This document shows positions 26,423 to 35,681 of a DNA stretch of 64,000 nucleotides, piece after piece. This DNA is from Erwinia sp. SLM-02 (GTDB lineage Bacteria; Pseudomonadota; Gammaproteobacteria; Enterobacterales; Enterobacteriaceae). The DNA is taken from contig NZ_JAQISN010000005.1 in NCBI RefSeq assembly GCF_037450285.1, positions 186,001-250,000 of the forward strand, in the 5' to 3' direction. How positions within the stretch are numbered: the stretch's first letter is position 1; each line of letters begins with the position of its first letter. Under the pieces are notes generated by a model. The model made no database searches. It was given only the letters and a program-made list of their open reading frames with translations, and had not been told where the DNA came from. Both the position numbers and the translations under genes were made by a program.

Positions 26423-27814
26423 CTATTGCCCGGGTCGACACGCAGCCATCACGTCTTTCAACACGCTGTACACGCGCTCATCCTCCAGATGGGCGACATT
26501 AAACCGTAAAAACGCCCCCGCCGTCTGCGACACGCTGAACACGTTGCCCGGTGCCATCACCACGTTCTGCTCGCGGCTGCGGCGAGCAATCTCCGTCGAG
26601 TCCAGCCCCGCCGGCAGGCGGCACCACAGATAAAATCCCCCGCGCGGCACGATCCACGGCGTCAGCCCCAGCGACGTCAGCTTTTCTGCCGCCGCTTTGC
26701 GCGCCCGCGCCAGTCGTCGGGTGACCTCATCCAGATGTTTACGATAGCTTCCCCCGGAAAGTACGCAGGCCAGCAGCTCAGTGGTCATCGGGCTGGGGCC
26801 GCCGAAGCAGGTGGCGATCTGCAAATCGATTAAGCCCTCAATCCATTCAGGCCGGCAGGCAATATAGCCGCAGCGAACCGAAGCGGAGAGCGTTTTGGAG
26901 AAGCTGCCCATGCGAATTACGCGCTCCAGGCCGTCAGGAATGGCCAGCCGCGACGACAGCTCCGGCTCGAACTCGGCGAAGATATCATCCTCAACGATAA
27001 TCAGGTCGTGCTCCCGCGCGGCGCTGAGCACCCGCCATGCCGTTTGCGGGGAGAGGCTGGCCCCGGTCGGGTTGTGCAGCGCCGAGTTGGTGATATACAG
27101 GCGCGGGCGGGCGCTGCCGAGTATCTGTTCAAACGCGGCCACGTCCGGTCCGGTTGGCGTAAACGGCACGCCAACCAGCGTCACCTGATGCGCGCGCAGC
27201 AGGGCCTGGAAGTTAAAGTAGCAGGGATCGTCCACCAGCACCGTGTCACCCGGCCGCAGCAGGAAGCGGCAGATCAGGTCCAGCGCCTGAGTCCCGGATC
27301 CGGTGAGCATAATTTGCTGCATCGTTGCCGACAGCCCTTCACCGGCGAAGCGGGCCAGCAGCAGGCGACGCAGCGCGGTGGCTCCACGGATGCTGCCATA
27401 ATCACTCAGCAGGCTGGCATCGGAACGTGCCAGCTGGCGCATCGCCTTACGCAGCGCCGCCACCGGCATCCAGTCAGCGGGCAGCCAGCCGCAGCCAGGT
27501 TTCAGCACATCAGGGTCGGCATCCAGCGACTGCCGTGAAACCCAGAACGGGTCCACGTCGCGCTGGTAGTCGGCGCTTTTCTCCACCAGGTTAAAAGGGG
27601 GCTGGTGTGACCCTGTCACAAAAAAGCCCGCGCCGCGCCGTGAGCGGATCATCCCGCCAGCCGCCAGCCGTTCGTAGGCTTCCACCACGGTAGAGGGTGA
27701 AACCTGCATCTGCGCCGCATACTGCCGCACCGACGGCAGCCGTTCCCCGGCCGTCAGGGCGCCCCCGATTATCCGGGTGCGAATATCTTCTATCAGCGTT
27801 TCGGTGCGCGTCAT
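26423..27814 (-). CDS. MocR-type regulator (GntR helix-turn-helix plus aminotransferase domain)
   Basis: A 463-residue PdxR/MocR-class protein. Residues 1-70 are a GntR winged helix (AGERLPSVRQYAAQMQVSPSTVVEAYERLAAGGMIRSRRGAGFFV); residues about 95-460 are a fold-type-I aminotransferase with the PLP lysine in SFSKTLSASVR and the Asp/Tyr-bearing HNPTG segment. It is divergent from an EamA exporter gene (148-bp gap), the standard arrangement for a MocR protein and its target. PLP and possibly an amino compound would be its ligands; whether the aminotransferase is catalytically active is unknown. Confidence 0.92.
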   Translation of the reverse strand: MTRTETLIEDIRTRIIGGALTAGERLPSVRQYAAQMQVSPSTVVEAYERLAAGGMIRSRRGAGFFVTGSHQPPFNLVEKSADYQRDVDPFWVSRQSLDADPDVLKPGCGWLPADWMPVAALRKAMRQLARSDASLLSDYGSIRGATALRRLLLARFAGEGLSATMQQIMLTGSGTQALDLICRFLLRPGDTVLVDDPCYFNFQALLRAHQVTLVGVPFTPTGPDVAAFEQILGSARPRLYITNSALHNPTGASLSPQTAWRVLSAAREHDLIIVEDDIFAEFEPELSSRLAIPDGLERVIRMGSFSKTLSASVRCGYIACRPEWIEGLIDLQIATCFGGPSPMTTELLACVLSGGSYRKHLDEVTRRLARARKAAAEKLTSLGLTPWIVPRGGFYLWCRLPAGLDSTEIARRSREQNVVMAPGNVFSVSQTAGAFLRFNVAHLEDERVYSVLKDVMAACRPGQ

Positions 27815-27845
27815 GTTGCTTCATCCCCTGCGAGCTGCGGTGACC

Positions 27846-27867
27846 GTATGGGCCTTTTAACCCATAC
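27846..27867. promoter_or_regulatory. Inverted repeat in the MocR-EamA intergenic region
   Basis: GTATGGG (27846-27852) and CCCATAC (27861-27867) form perfect seven-base inverted arms, followed by the related half-element ATACAG and GTAT at about 27864-27894. A candidate binding site for the MocR protein, 32 bp upstream of its own start. Confidence 0.4.
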
Positions 27868-27962
27868 AGTTTGGTAAAATTGTACTGCATTGTATCTTCG
27901 AAACGCTCCTGACGTTGCCTATTATCGTTGAAAATTGTGAGTCAAAACAGAAACGAGGCACT

Positions 27963-28823
27963 ATGGAACGGACAACGGCAGGATGGTGGAGTGGACTGAT
28001 CGGCGTGATGATTTTTAGCGGTTCGCTTCCGGCGACGCGCGTGGCGGTCAATGATTTCTCCCCCCTGTTTCTGACATCGGCGAGAGCCACCATCGCCGCG
28101 CTGCTGGGCGGGGCACTGCTGTTGTTGCTGCGCCAGCGACGACCGGCACGTTCCGATATGCTGCCGCTGCTGATAGTGGCGACGGGCGTCGTCGTCGGCT
28201 TTCCTTTACTGACCGCGCTGGCCCTGCGTCATATCAGCGCCGGTCATTCGGTGGTGTTTATCGGCCTCCTGCCGCTCTCCACGGCGCTGTTCGGCGTGCT
28301 GCGCGGCGGCGAACGTCCACGTAAGGCTTTCTGGCTGTTTTCACTGCTCGGTGCCGCCATCGTGGCCGGCTTTGCCATCGCCAGTGGGCAGGGCGGATCG
28401 CTGAGCGGAGACCTGCTCATGATTGCTTCGGTCATCGTCTGCGGCCTGGGCTATGCGGAAGGCGCGGGGTTATCGCGTCGCCTCGGCGGCTGGCAGGTGA
28501 TCAGCTGGGCGCTGCTGCTCTCCCTGCCGCTGATGGCGGTTATCGGCCTGTTCAGCCTGCCGCAAAGCTGGAGCGCCATCAGCCAGCCCGGCTGGCTAAG
28601 CCTGGGCTACGTTTCCCTGTTCAGCATGCTGATTGGCTTTCTGTTCTGGTATCGCGGCCTGGCGCTGGGCGGCATCGCCGGCGTCAGTCAGCTCCAGCTT
28701 TTGCAGCCGTTTTTTGGCCTGCTGCTGGCCGCCGTGCTGCTGCATGAATCCATCGCCTGGAGCATGATCGCCTGCGCCACGGCGGTGATCCTCTGCGTGT
28801 TTGGGGCAAAGCGGTACAGCTAG
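27963..28823 (+). CDS. EamA/DMT-family transporter
   Basis: A 286-residue membrane protein with ten predicted helices in two EamA repeats of five, as in RhaT/YdcZ-like drug-metabolite transporters. The ATG at 27963 (MERTTAGWW) has GAGG five bases upstream. It is divergent from the MocR regulator and is its likely target, suggesting export of an amino acid, vitamin B6-related compound or other amine. Its TAG stop shares a CTAG with the stop of the converging MFS gene. Confidence 0.85.
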   Translation: MERTTAGWWSGLIGVMIFSGSLPATRVAVNDFSPLFLTSARATIAALLGGALLLLLRQRRPARSDMLPLLIVATGVVVGFPLLTALALRHISAGHSVVFIGLLPLSTALFGVLRGGERPRKAFWLFSLLGAAIVAGFAIASGQGGSLSGDLLMIASVIVCGLGYAEGAGLSRRLGGWQVISWALLLSLPLMAVIGLFSLPQSWSAISQPGWLSLGYVSLFSMLIGFLFWYRGLALGGIAGVSQLQLLQPFFGLLLAAVLLHESIAWSMIACATAVILCVFGAKRYS

Positions 28824-30028
28824 GACGGCAGAGCGACGGACGTGTTTTTCCGCTCGCTAAACACCAGGTAAAGTGACAGCAGCGCCGCCGCCACCAGAAC
28901 CGCTGCTGTCACCCAGAGGTTGGGCACCAGCCCATACCGGTCAACTATCTCCCCACCGAGCCAGGAACCGGCAGCAATACCGATGTTAAACACCCCAACA
29001 TACAGCGACGTGGCGATTTCGATTGCTCGCGGTGCGGCTTTCATCATCCAGCTCATTAAACCTACCGAAACGCCACCGTAGGCCAGGCCCCAGAGCATCA
29101 GCGCGGCTCCACTGCCGGTGCGGAAGTGCCCGATGCTTAAAAAGAGCAGCGGGGTCAACAGTAAGCCCAGCGCAATCGCCAACAGAGTCAACGCCGGCCC
29201 CCGGGTGGTGAGAATCCCGGTCAGGAAGTTTCCCACCACGCCGGTGATGCCGTAAATAAGCAGCAGAATACCGATCCACTCCACCTCAAACCGCGCCACG
29301 TTCAGCAGCAGCGGGCGTACAAAGGTAAAAGCCATAAAATGCCCGGCCACCAACAGCAGAGTCAGTACCAGACCGGCCCGAACCCGAGGGTTTTGCAGCA
29401 GTTCCACGAACGGGCGGGACGAAACGGAATGCGTTACGGGCAGCGCCGGAATAAAGACCCAGTGCAGGGCCAGCACCAAAACGCTGAACAGCGCCATGCC
29501 GCCAAATGCCCAACGCCATCCGGCATAATCCCCGATGAATGCGCCAAGCGGAACGCCGAGTACGGAGGCGGCCGCCACGCCGCCGAACACTATGGCCGTT
29601 GCCAGGCCGACGGACCGGGCGGGAACAAGGCGCGCAGATAATCCCCCGGCAATCGCCCAGATCCCCCCCATACAAAATCCCACCAGGATGCGTGCAGCCA
29701 GCAGCGAAATGATGCCGGAAGCCAGCGCTGATGCGAGATTGGCAACCACCAGCAGCAGCAACAGCCAGCGTAAAATAATACGCCGGTCTGTTCCGCCGGA
29801 GGCAATAACCACAAACGGCGCAAACAGGGCGGCAAGAAGAGCGGGGAGGGAAATAGCCATTCCGGCTTTTCCGTTGGAGGTGTGTAAGGATTCGGCGATG
29901 GTCGTCAGCAGCCCCACGGGCAGCATTTCTGTTGTGACCACCGCAAACGTTGCCAGTCCAACGCAGATCACCGCCATCCATAAACAGTTTTCCGGGGCAA
30001 CAGCAGGGGGATTGAGTTCAGCGCGCAT
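28820..30028 (-). CDS. MFS efflux transporter, DHA1/NepI-like
   Basis: A 402-residue 12-helix major facilitator protein. The loop between helices 2 and 3 carries TDRRIILRW, and the helix 4-5 region has ARILVGFCMGGIWAIAGGLSARLVP, as in the AraJ/SotB/NepI group of sugar and nucleoside exporters. I choose ATG 30028 because AGGA lies six bases upstream; the upstream ATG at 30040 lacks a ribosome site. It ends in the palindromic CTAG shared with the EamA gene. Substrate unknown. Confidence 0.82.
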   Translation of the reverse strand: MRAELNPPAVAPENCLWMAVICVGLATFAVVTTEMLPVGLLTTIAESLHTSNGKAGMAISLPALLAALFAPFVVIASGGTDRRIILRWLLLLLVVANLASALASGIISLLAARILVGFCMGGIWAIAGGLSARLVPARSVGLATAIVFGGVAAASVLGVPLGAFIGDYAGWRWAFGGMALFSVLVLALHWVFIPALPVTHSVSSRPFVELLQNPRVRAGLVLTLLLVAGHFMAFTFVRPLLLNVARFEVEWIGILLLIYGITGVVGNFLTGILTTRGPALTLLAIALGLLLTPLLFLSIGHFRTGSGAALMLWGLAYGGVSVGLMSWMMKAAPRAIEIATSLYVGVFNIGIAAGSWLGGEIVDRYGLVPNLWVTAAVLVAAALLSLYLVFSERKNTSVALPS

Positions 30029-30076
30029 CTTTTTCCTCATTGGTATCAGTCAATTGTGTCGTTAACCCGATCGTAT

Positions 30077-31270
30077 TTATTCACCCGTGACAACCGGCAC
30101 CGGGCGTCGAAAGCCATAAAAAACGACGGCGAGAATCACCCCCGCAGCACTTACCGCCACGCTAAATCCCTGTGAAGGCGTGCCATGATTGAGCACCTGT
30201 CCCGCCACTGCCGCGCCCAGCGCGACACCGATATTCAACCCCGCAAGCAGCCAGGCCATTCCTTCCGTCACCCGGTTTTCGGGCACGGCGCGCTCGGCCA
30301 GCGACATCGCTACGATCATCGTTGGGGCGAAAAACAGACCGGAGAGCAGAACGGCAGCGGTCAGGGACAGGATGCTCCCTGCCATCAACAGCGGCAGGGT
30401 GGACAAAGCGATCCCCAGTCCGCCGAATACCAGCTGGTGATGCAGTGCAGCACGCAGATGTAACGCGCCAAACAGCAACCCGGCAAGGCACGATCCCAGC
30501 GCATAGGCAGAAAGTACCAGGCTCGCCAGCGCGGGATGCCCCTGCCCGGTGGCAAAAGCCACGCTGACGATATCGATGGTGCCCACAATAACGCCCATCG
30601 CCATCATTAAGACCACCAGTAAACGCACCGCCGGGAGGCGAATAAGGGAGCGGTTGCTGTAGGTCACATCACACGAGATCCGGGGTGGTTCGGTTCCTCG
30701 CTGCGCCAGCAGGGCGATTACGCCGGCTGTCAGCAGCAGCATGGCGAGAAGCAAAGCGGCTTCAGGCTGCACCATGACTCCCAGCGCCACCGCCAGCGGC
30801 GGCCCGGCGATAAAAGAGACTTCATCCAGCACCGTTTCCAGTGAGTAAGCCGTTTGCAGTCGGGGCTGTCCCCGGTAGATCGCCGTCCATCGCGCGCGCA
30901 CCATCGCCGATACCGAGGGCATAAATCCGGTGAGTAGTGCACCGGTAAACATCATCCATGCGCTGTCCCACCACAGGCTGTTCAATGAAAGCATTATCAG
31001 GCCGATCGTGCTGATGACCGTAGCGGCAGGCAGTACCCGTCGCTGCCCGTGACGATCCACCAGCCGGGAAATCTGCGGCGACACCAGCGCATAGGTCATC
31101 ACGAAGGTGGCGGAAACGGCGCCGGCAAAGGCATAACTGCCGCCGGACTGCGAAAGCATAATGATGATGCCGATACCCGTCATCGGCAGCGGAAGCCTGG
31201 CCAGTATTCCGGCGAGGGTAAAAGCCCGCGTGCCCGGTGCAGCAAATAACTCTCGATAAGTCGCGATCAT
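30077..31270 (-). CDS. MFS transporter controlled by divergent TetR
   Basis: A 397-residue, 12-helix major facilitator protein of an efflux-like subgroup (SRLVDRHGQRRVLPAATVIS loop between helices 2 and 3). The open frame reaches 31300, but the ATG at 31270 (MIATYRELF) has GGAG/AAGGA directly upstream, so it is the better start; ATG 31282 is the alternative. It is separated from a TetR gene by a region holding a large perfect inverted repeat, the classic layout of a repressor with its own efflux pump. The drug or metabolite is unknown. The next MFS gene begins 48 bp downstream and may be co-transcribed. Confidence 0.83.
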   Translation of the reverse strand: MIATYRELFAAPGTRAFTLAGILARLPLPMTGIGIIIMLSQSGGSYAFAGAVSATFVMTYALVSPQISRLVDRHGQRRVLPAATVISTIGLIMLSLNSLWWDSAWMMFTGALLTGFMPSVSAMVRARWTAIYRGQPRLQTAYSLETVLDEVSFIAGPPLAVALGVMVQPEAALLLAMLLLTAGVIALLAQRGTEPPRISCDVTYSNRSLIRLPAVRLLVVLMMAMGVIVGTIDIVSVAFATGQGHPALASLVLSAYALGSCLAGLLFGALHLRAALHHQLVFGGLGIALSTLPLLMAGSILSLTAAVLLSGLFFAPTMIVAMSLAERAVPENRVTEGMAWLLAGLNIGVALGAAVAGQVLNHGTPSQGFSVAVSAAGVILAVVFYGFRRPVPVVTGE

Positions 31271-31321
31271 TTCCTTCTCCATAACGCATCCGCTTGCCAC
31301 GGAAAACGGCTGCAGACATAA

Positions 31322-31369
31322 TACATACGTGGCGTATGAAAAAGCATATATTCATACGCCACGTATGTA
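31322..31369. promoter_or_regulatory. Double TetR operator
   Basis: TACATACGTGGCGTATGAA (31322-31340) and its exact reverse complement (31351-31369) flank ten bases. Each arm is itself a palindrome, CATACG-N3-CGTATG (31324-31338 and 31353-31367), so this is two 15-bp operators 29 bp apart centre to centre, between the MFS and TetR start codons. Confidence 0.85.
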
Positions 31370-31403
31370 AACACTCAAAGCTCGTTAGCAGAAGGAGAGG
31401 ATT

Positions 31404-31997
31404 ATGGTGCGACGTACCCGCGCAGAGATGGAAGAAACCCGCGCCGCGTTGATAGCAACGGCACGTAAGGTTTTTAGCAAGGTCGGCTATGCCGATACGG
31501 TGATGGACGACCTGACCGGGCAGGCGGGGCTGACCCGGGGGGCGCTTTATCATCATTTCGGCGACAAAAAAGGACTGCTGGCGGCGGTGGTGGAACAGAT
31601 TGATGCAGAAATGGATGCGCGACTGGAGGTAATTTCCAGTACGGCTGAAGACGGCTGGCAGGGTTTTACCCATCGCTGCAATGCCTATCTGACCATGGCG
31701 CTGGAGCCTGAATATCAGCGCATCGTCCTGCGTGATGCCCGTTCCGTGCTGGGTGGGCCGTCGCAGGAATCTCAGCGACACTGCGTTGATGCTATGCAGC
31801 GGCTGATTGGCCAACTGATTGCTCAGGGCGTGATAGCCGAAGTGAATCCGCAGGCGCTGGCCTCGCTGATTTACGGCAGTCTGGCCGAAGCCGCATTCTG
31901 GATTGCCGAAGGAGAAGAGAGTGACGCCCGCCTGGCGCAGAGTTCCGAAGCGCTGACGCTGCTGCTGCAGGGTTTACTCGCTAAACGTGCCCGCTAA
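31404..31997 (+). CDS. TetR-family repressor
   Basis: A 197-residue repressor. Residues about 10-58 are the TetR helix-turn-helix (TRAALIATARKVFSKVGYADTVMDDLTGQAGLTRGALYHHFGDKKGLL), the rest an all-helical ligand domain. The ATG at 31404 follows AAGGAGAGG. The paired palindromes in the divergent promoter region are the predicted binding sites, repressing both itself and the MFS pump. Inducer unknown. Confidence 0.92.
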   Translation: MVRRTRAEMEETRAALIATARKVFSKVGYADTVMDDLTGQAGLTRGALYHHFGDKKGLLAAVVEQIDAEMDARLEVISSTAEDGWQGFTHRCNAYLTMALEPEYQRIVLRDARSVLGGPSQESQRHCVDAMQRLIGQLIAQGVIAEVNPQALASLIYGSLAEAAFWIAEGEESDARLAQSSEALTLLLQGLLAKRAR

Positions 31998-32053
31998 CGC
32001 GGGCTGTAACAACGATAAAGAATGACAGATGTGAGGCAGTAGAACACGCCCGA

Positions 32054-32338
32054 CTAATGTGCAGCCAGCTCATGAAAAAAGGCGGGATTCGCCTGAATGG
32101 CAGCTAAAACCTTTGCTGCCAGCCCGGTTGGGTTACGTCTTTTAGACTCCCAACTTTTAATGGTCTCAACGCTAGTCCCTAATACCTTCGCCATTTCGGC
32201 CTGAGTAACGTTGAGCTGCGCTCTGATTGCACGAACATCTGCAATATCGTATCGGGTAACGGCAGATGGCGCTTTGTTGCCTTTTTTTATTTCCACGGCC
32301 TCTTCCAGAGAGCTTTTCAGTTCTTCATAAAAATTCAT
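32054..32338 (-). CDS. Antitoxin, XRE helix-turn-helix (HigA/NadS-like)
   Basis: A 94-residue DNA-binding antitoxin. The helix-turn-helix is VRAIRAQLNVTQAEMAKVLGTSVETIKSWESKRRNPTGLAAKVLAAI (about residues 35-82), as in NadS/HigA. It overlaps the toxin gene by four bases and lies downstream of it, the HigBA order. It should neutralise the toxin and repress the shared promoter. Base composition is AT-richer than in the neighbours, as is common for mobile toxin-antitoxin pairs. Confidence 0.85.
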   Translation of the reverse strand: MNFYEELKSSLEEAVEIKKGNKAPSAVTRYDIADVRAIRAQLNVTQAEMAKVLGTSVETIKSWESKRRNPTGLAAKVLAAIQANPAFFHELAAH

Positions 32339-32673
32339 TTCTTTACCTCATCTTTCAGTATTCTGGTCAGCTTTTTTAACTCGGCTTTTTCAGCATCACT
32401 CAAGCTGTCTTTAACATTTTTAGGGTAAGCCATGACCAGATAAATGACGTCGACCGTGGCAATAAAATAGATAATTCGTACAGAACCACTTTTTCCCTGA
32501 CCGGCTGTTGCCATCCTTATTTTTCTCAGCCCGCCGGTTTTTTGAATCAAATCGCCTTTATTAGGTGATCCTATAAGCTCTTTCTGTAACTCCTTGAGTT
32601 CATCATCAGTGGCTATCTGTTTTATTTGCCGGGTAAATAGAGAAGTTTCAATAAACTCGATTCCGCAACTCAT
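32335..32673 (-). CDS. Toxin, RelE/HigB-like
   Basis: A 112-residue basic protein of the RelE/ParE-like toxin fold (HigB-type): IEFIETSLFTRQIKQIATDDELKELQKELIGSPNKGDLIQKTGGLRKIRMATAGQGKSGSVRIIYFI matches the DUF1044/RelE pattern, with the GGLRKIRxxxxGxGKSGSxRxIY core. Such toxins cleave mRNA at the ribosome. It is translated first and overlaps the antitoxin start. A second-site target (gyrase, ParE-like) is not favoured by the sequence. Confidence 0.85.
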   Translation of the reverse strand: MSCGIEFIETSLFTRQIKQIATDDELKELQKELIGSPNKGDLIQKTGGLRKIRMATAGQGKSGSVRIIYFIATVDVIYLVMAYPKNVKDSLSDAEKAELKKLTRILKDEVKK

Positions 32674-32699
32674 TGTATGACTCTCCCTGTCTCGAACAT

Positions 32700-32728
32700 A
32701 TTATACACGTAGCGTACAATGTACACCA
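32700..32728 (-). promoter_or_regulatory. Promoter/operator of the toxin-antitoxin pair
   Basis: On the minus strand a perfect TATAAT (-10) lies at 32705-32700, 27 bp from the toxin start. Overlapping GTAC-AAT-GTAC elements (32714-32724) upstream of it would suit autoregulation by the antitoxin. The -35 is poor. Confidence 0.45.
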
Positions 32729-32784
32729 CGCAGTCCCGACACATCCCTGCACCCGGCATTTTTCGATAAACAGATGACAACCTC

Positions 32785-32810
32785 AATTGTTATGTTATAA
32801 CATTACAATT
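32785..32810. promoter_or_regulatory. Zur box upstream of the CobW/ZigA gene
   Basis: A 26-bp palindrome with one mismatched pair centres on ATGTTATAACAT (32792-32803). The 15-mer TGTTATGTTATAACA (32788-32802) differs at one position from the TGTTATA-N-TATAACA core expected for gammaproteobacterial Zur. It is 65 bp before the GTPase start, so zinc starvation should induce that gene. Confidence 0.8.
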
Positions 32811-32874
32811 ACCCCGTAAGGGATACGGCTTAACGCCCGTTCATCTTTGCGTTAACGCACCTGAGGATGTCACT

Positions 32875-34095
<1,221 letters not shown>

Positions 34096-34139
34096 CCTTA
34101 AATTTCAGGGTAATGAGCCGCTGGCAACATACGGTTCGT

Positions 34140-34171
34140 CGGGGCCAGGTGAATCGGTGGATCAGGCCCCG
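34140..34171 (+). terminator. Hairpin after the CobW/ZigA gene
   Basis: CGGGGCC (34140-34146) and GGCCCCG (34165-34171) form a seven-base-pair stem with an 18-nt loop, 44 bp after the stop. The tail (GCGTTTCATT) is only weakly U-rich. Confidence 0.4.
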
Positions 34172-34249
34172 GCGTTTCATTAACTATGATGCGAGCCGAA
34201 GAATCGGTCCGGTTCACCGTTCACATGACGTAAATCGCAGTGGTTTCGA

Positions 34250-34657
34250 TCAGCGCCCGTCAAAACCGTCCAGATAGGCGCCCATCGCCTCGTTGATAAA
34301 CAGCGCCCGCTGCTTGTCGCTCAGCGAGCTGGCATAGCTGCTGTTAATAAAGGTATGCTGGCTTTCCATCTTTTCTGAGGCTTTTTCTTTTCTAAAGTTA
34401 TCCACTTTCTGCAACGCCACTTCGCGCGACATTCCCGCCTGACGGTCTTTTATACCGTCGTCATGATACGCTTTGAAAACGGGCTTCATCAGCTGGATGG
34501 TGTCGGAAATCTGAGTGGAAAAATTAGGATCGAAATCGTTTTTGGATTTAAAGACATAACTTTTGGTATGTGCGGTGACGCTATCCGTGGACTGGCTGCA
34601 GGCGGCCAACGATCCCACCAGTGCCAGCATAACTCCCTTCAGTACGTAACGACGCAT
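34250..34657 (-). CDS. Small lipoprotein, possibly Exc2-like
   Basis: A 135-residue predicted lipoprotein: basic n-region MRRYVLKG, hydrophobic stretch, lipobox LAAC (Cys20). The mature part is hydrophilic and helical (MSREVALQKVDNFRKEKASEKMESQHTFINSSYASSLSDKQRALFINEAMGAYLDGFDGR). It recalls the Exc2 entry-exclusion lipoproteins of ColE1-like plasmids, which have chromosomal relatives in enterobacteria, but this is a remembered similarity and not certain. It stands alone with its own promoter. No function is assigned. Confidence 0.7.
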   Translation of the reverse strand: MRRYVLKGVMLALVGSLAACSQSTDSVTAHTKSYVFKSKNDFDPNFSTQISDTIQLMKPVFKAYHDDGIKDRQAGMSREVALQKVDNFRKEKASEKMESQHTFINSSYASSLSDKQRALFINEAMGAYLDGFDGR

Positions 34658-34832
34658 TACAGCTCCTTGAAAATAACACAGCGATTTTATAAAGATAAAA
34701 AATACCGTAGCCGAAAAACGGTCGGTTGAATATGAAAAACCCTACTTTTTTGCAGGTTGTCTGCGGGGCGAAATCGGAGGAGAATCGCCCGCTCATAATA
34801 TAAGAATTTTCTATGGATTAGTCACCTGCGCT

Positions 34833-35564
34833 ATGAATCAGTCCCCTCCAGATAGCCTTATCGCTAAGGCCCGGATTTTCTTCGGCCGCCTGAAACCCCA
34901 TCCGCTGGCGGTTGCCAGAAAGCAGATGGTCCTTGCCAGTCTTGGTGCCGGCATCGGGCTGGCGATCACCAGCCTGTTCAGCCACTGGGTGCTGGGTGAG
35001 GTTAATTTATGGTTCGTCGCCCCGGTGGGCGCATCGGCCGTTTTATTATTTGGCGTGCCCAACAGCCCGCTGGCCCAGCCCTGGTCGATCGTGGGCGGTA
35101 ATTTTATCTCCGCGCTGACCGGCGTCACCGTGGGGATCTGGATCGATAATCCGGCCATTGCCTGCGGGGTGGCGGCCTGCCTGGCGATTGCGCTGATGTT
35201 TAAACTGCGCTGCCTGCATCCACCCGGCGGGGCCGTGGCGCTGACCGCCGTGCTCGGCGGGCCGGGCATCCACAATACGGGCTATGAGTTTGCGTTTACC
35301 CCGGTCCTGCTGAATTCGGTGTCGCTGGCGCTGCTGGCAATCGTATTTAACAACCTGGCCGGGCGTCGCTATCCGCATCCGCTGGGCGCAGCGGAACCCG
35401 TGCCGCCGCCGGTTGCCATCACCGTCTCGATCACCCGTGACGATCTGCATGAGGCACTGCTGGCAGGCCAGCTGCTGGATATTGATGAAGGCGATTTGCA
35501 GGAGGTGCTGCTGCACGCCGAGAAGATTGCCGAACGTCGCCAGCTAAGCCGCTCCGCTGCCTGA
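34833..35564 (+). CDS. HPP-family membrane protein
   Basis: A 243-residue protein with four to five membrane segments in residues about 30-185 and the diagnostic LHPPGGA motif near residue 130. The C-terminal 50 residues are cytoplasmic and acidic. HPP proteins include plant and cyanobacterial nitrite transporters of the chloroplast and thylakoid type, so anion transport is possible, but the enterobacterial members are uncharacterised. No operon partner. Confidence 0.82.
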   Translation: MNQSPPDSLIAKARIFFGRLKPHPLAVARKQMVLASLGAGIGLAITSLFSHWVLGEVNLWFVAPVGASAVLLFGVPNSPLAQPWSIVGGNFISALTGVTVGIWIDNPAIACGVAACLAIALMFKLRCLHPPGGAVALTAVLGGPGIHNTGYEFAFTPVLLNSVSLALLAIVFNNLAGRRYPHPLGAAEPVPPPVAITVSITRDDLHEALLAGQLLDIDEGDLQEVLLHAEKIAERRQLSRSAA

Positions 35565-35569
35565 CGGGC

Positions 35570-35599
35570 AGCAATCCCCGCCTGCCTGCGGGGATTGCT
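35570..35599 (+). terminator. Terminator after the HPP gene
   Basis: A 12-base-pair perfect stem: AGCAATCCCCGC (35570-35581) with GCGGGGATTGCT (35588-35599), six-base loop, beginning five bases after the stop codon. The tail is GGTCTGGTC, without a proper U-run. Confidence 0.6.
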
Positions 35600-35681
35600 G
35601 GTCTGGTCATCTGTCCGTCACGTTACTGCCAGGCCGGTATCTCACTACTCAGCCCTTTCGATAAACGGCCATCACAAAATC

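Noticed and set aside
31989..32004. GCCCGC/GCGGGC hairpin at the TetR stop codon
   Set aside because: Six-base stem with the stop codon in the loop, but no U tract; not convincing as a terminator.
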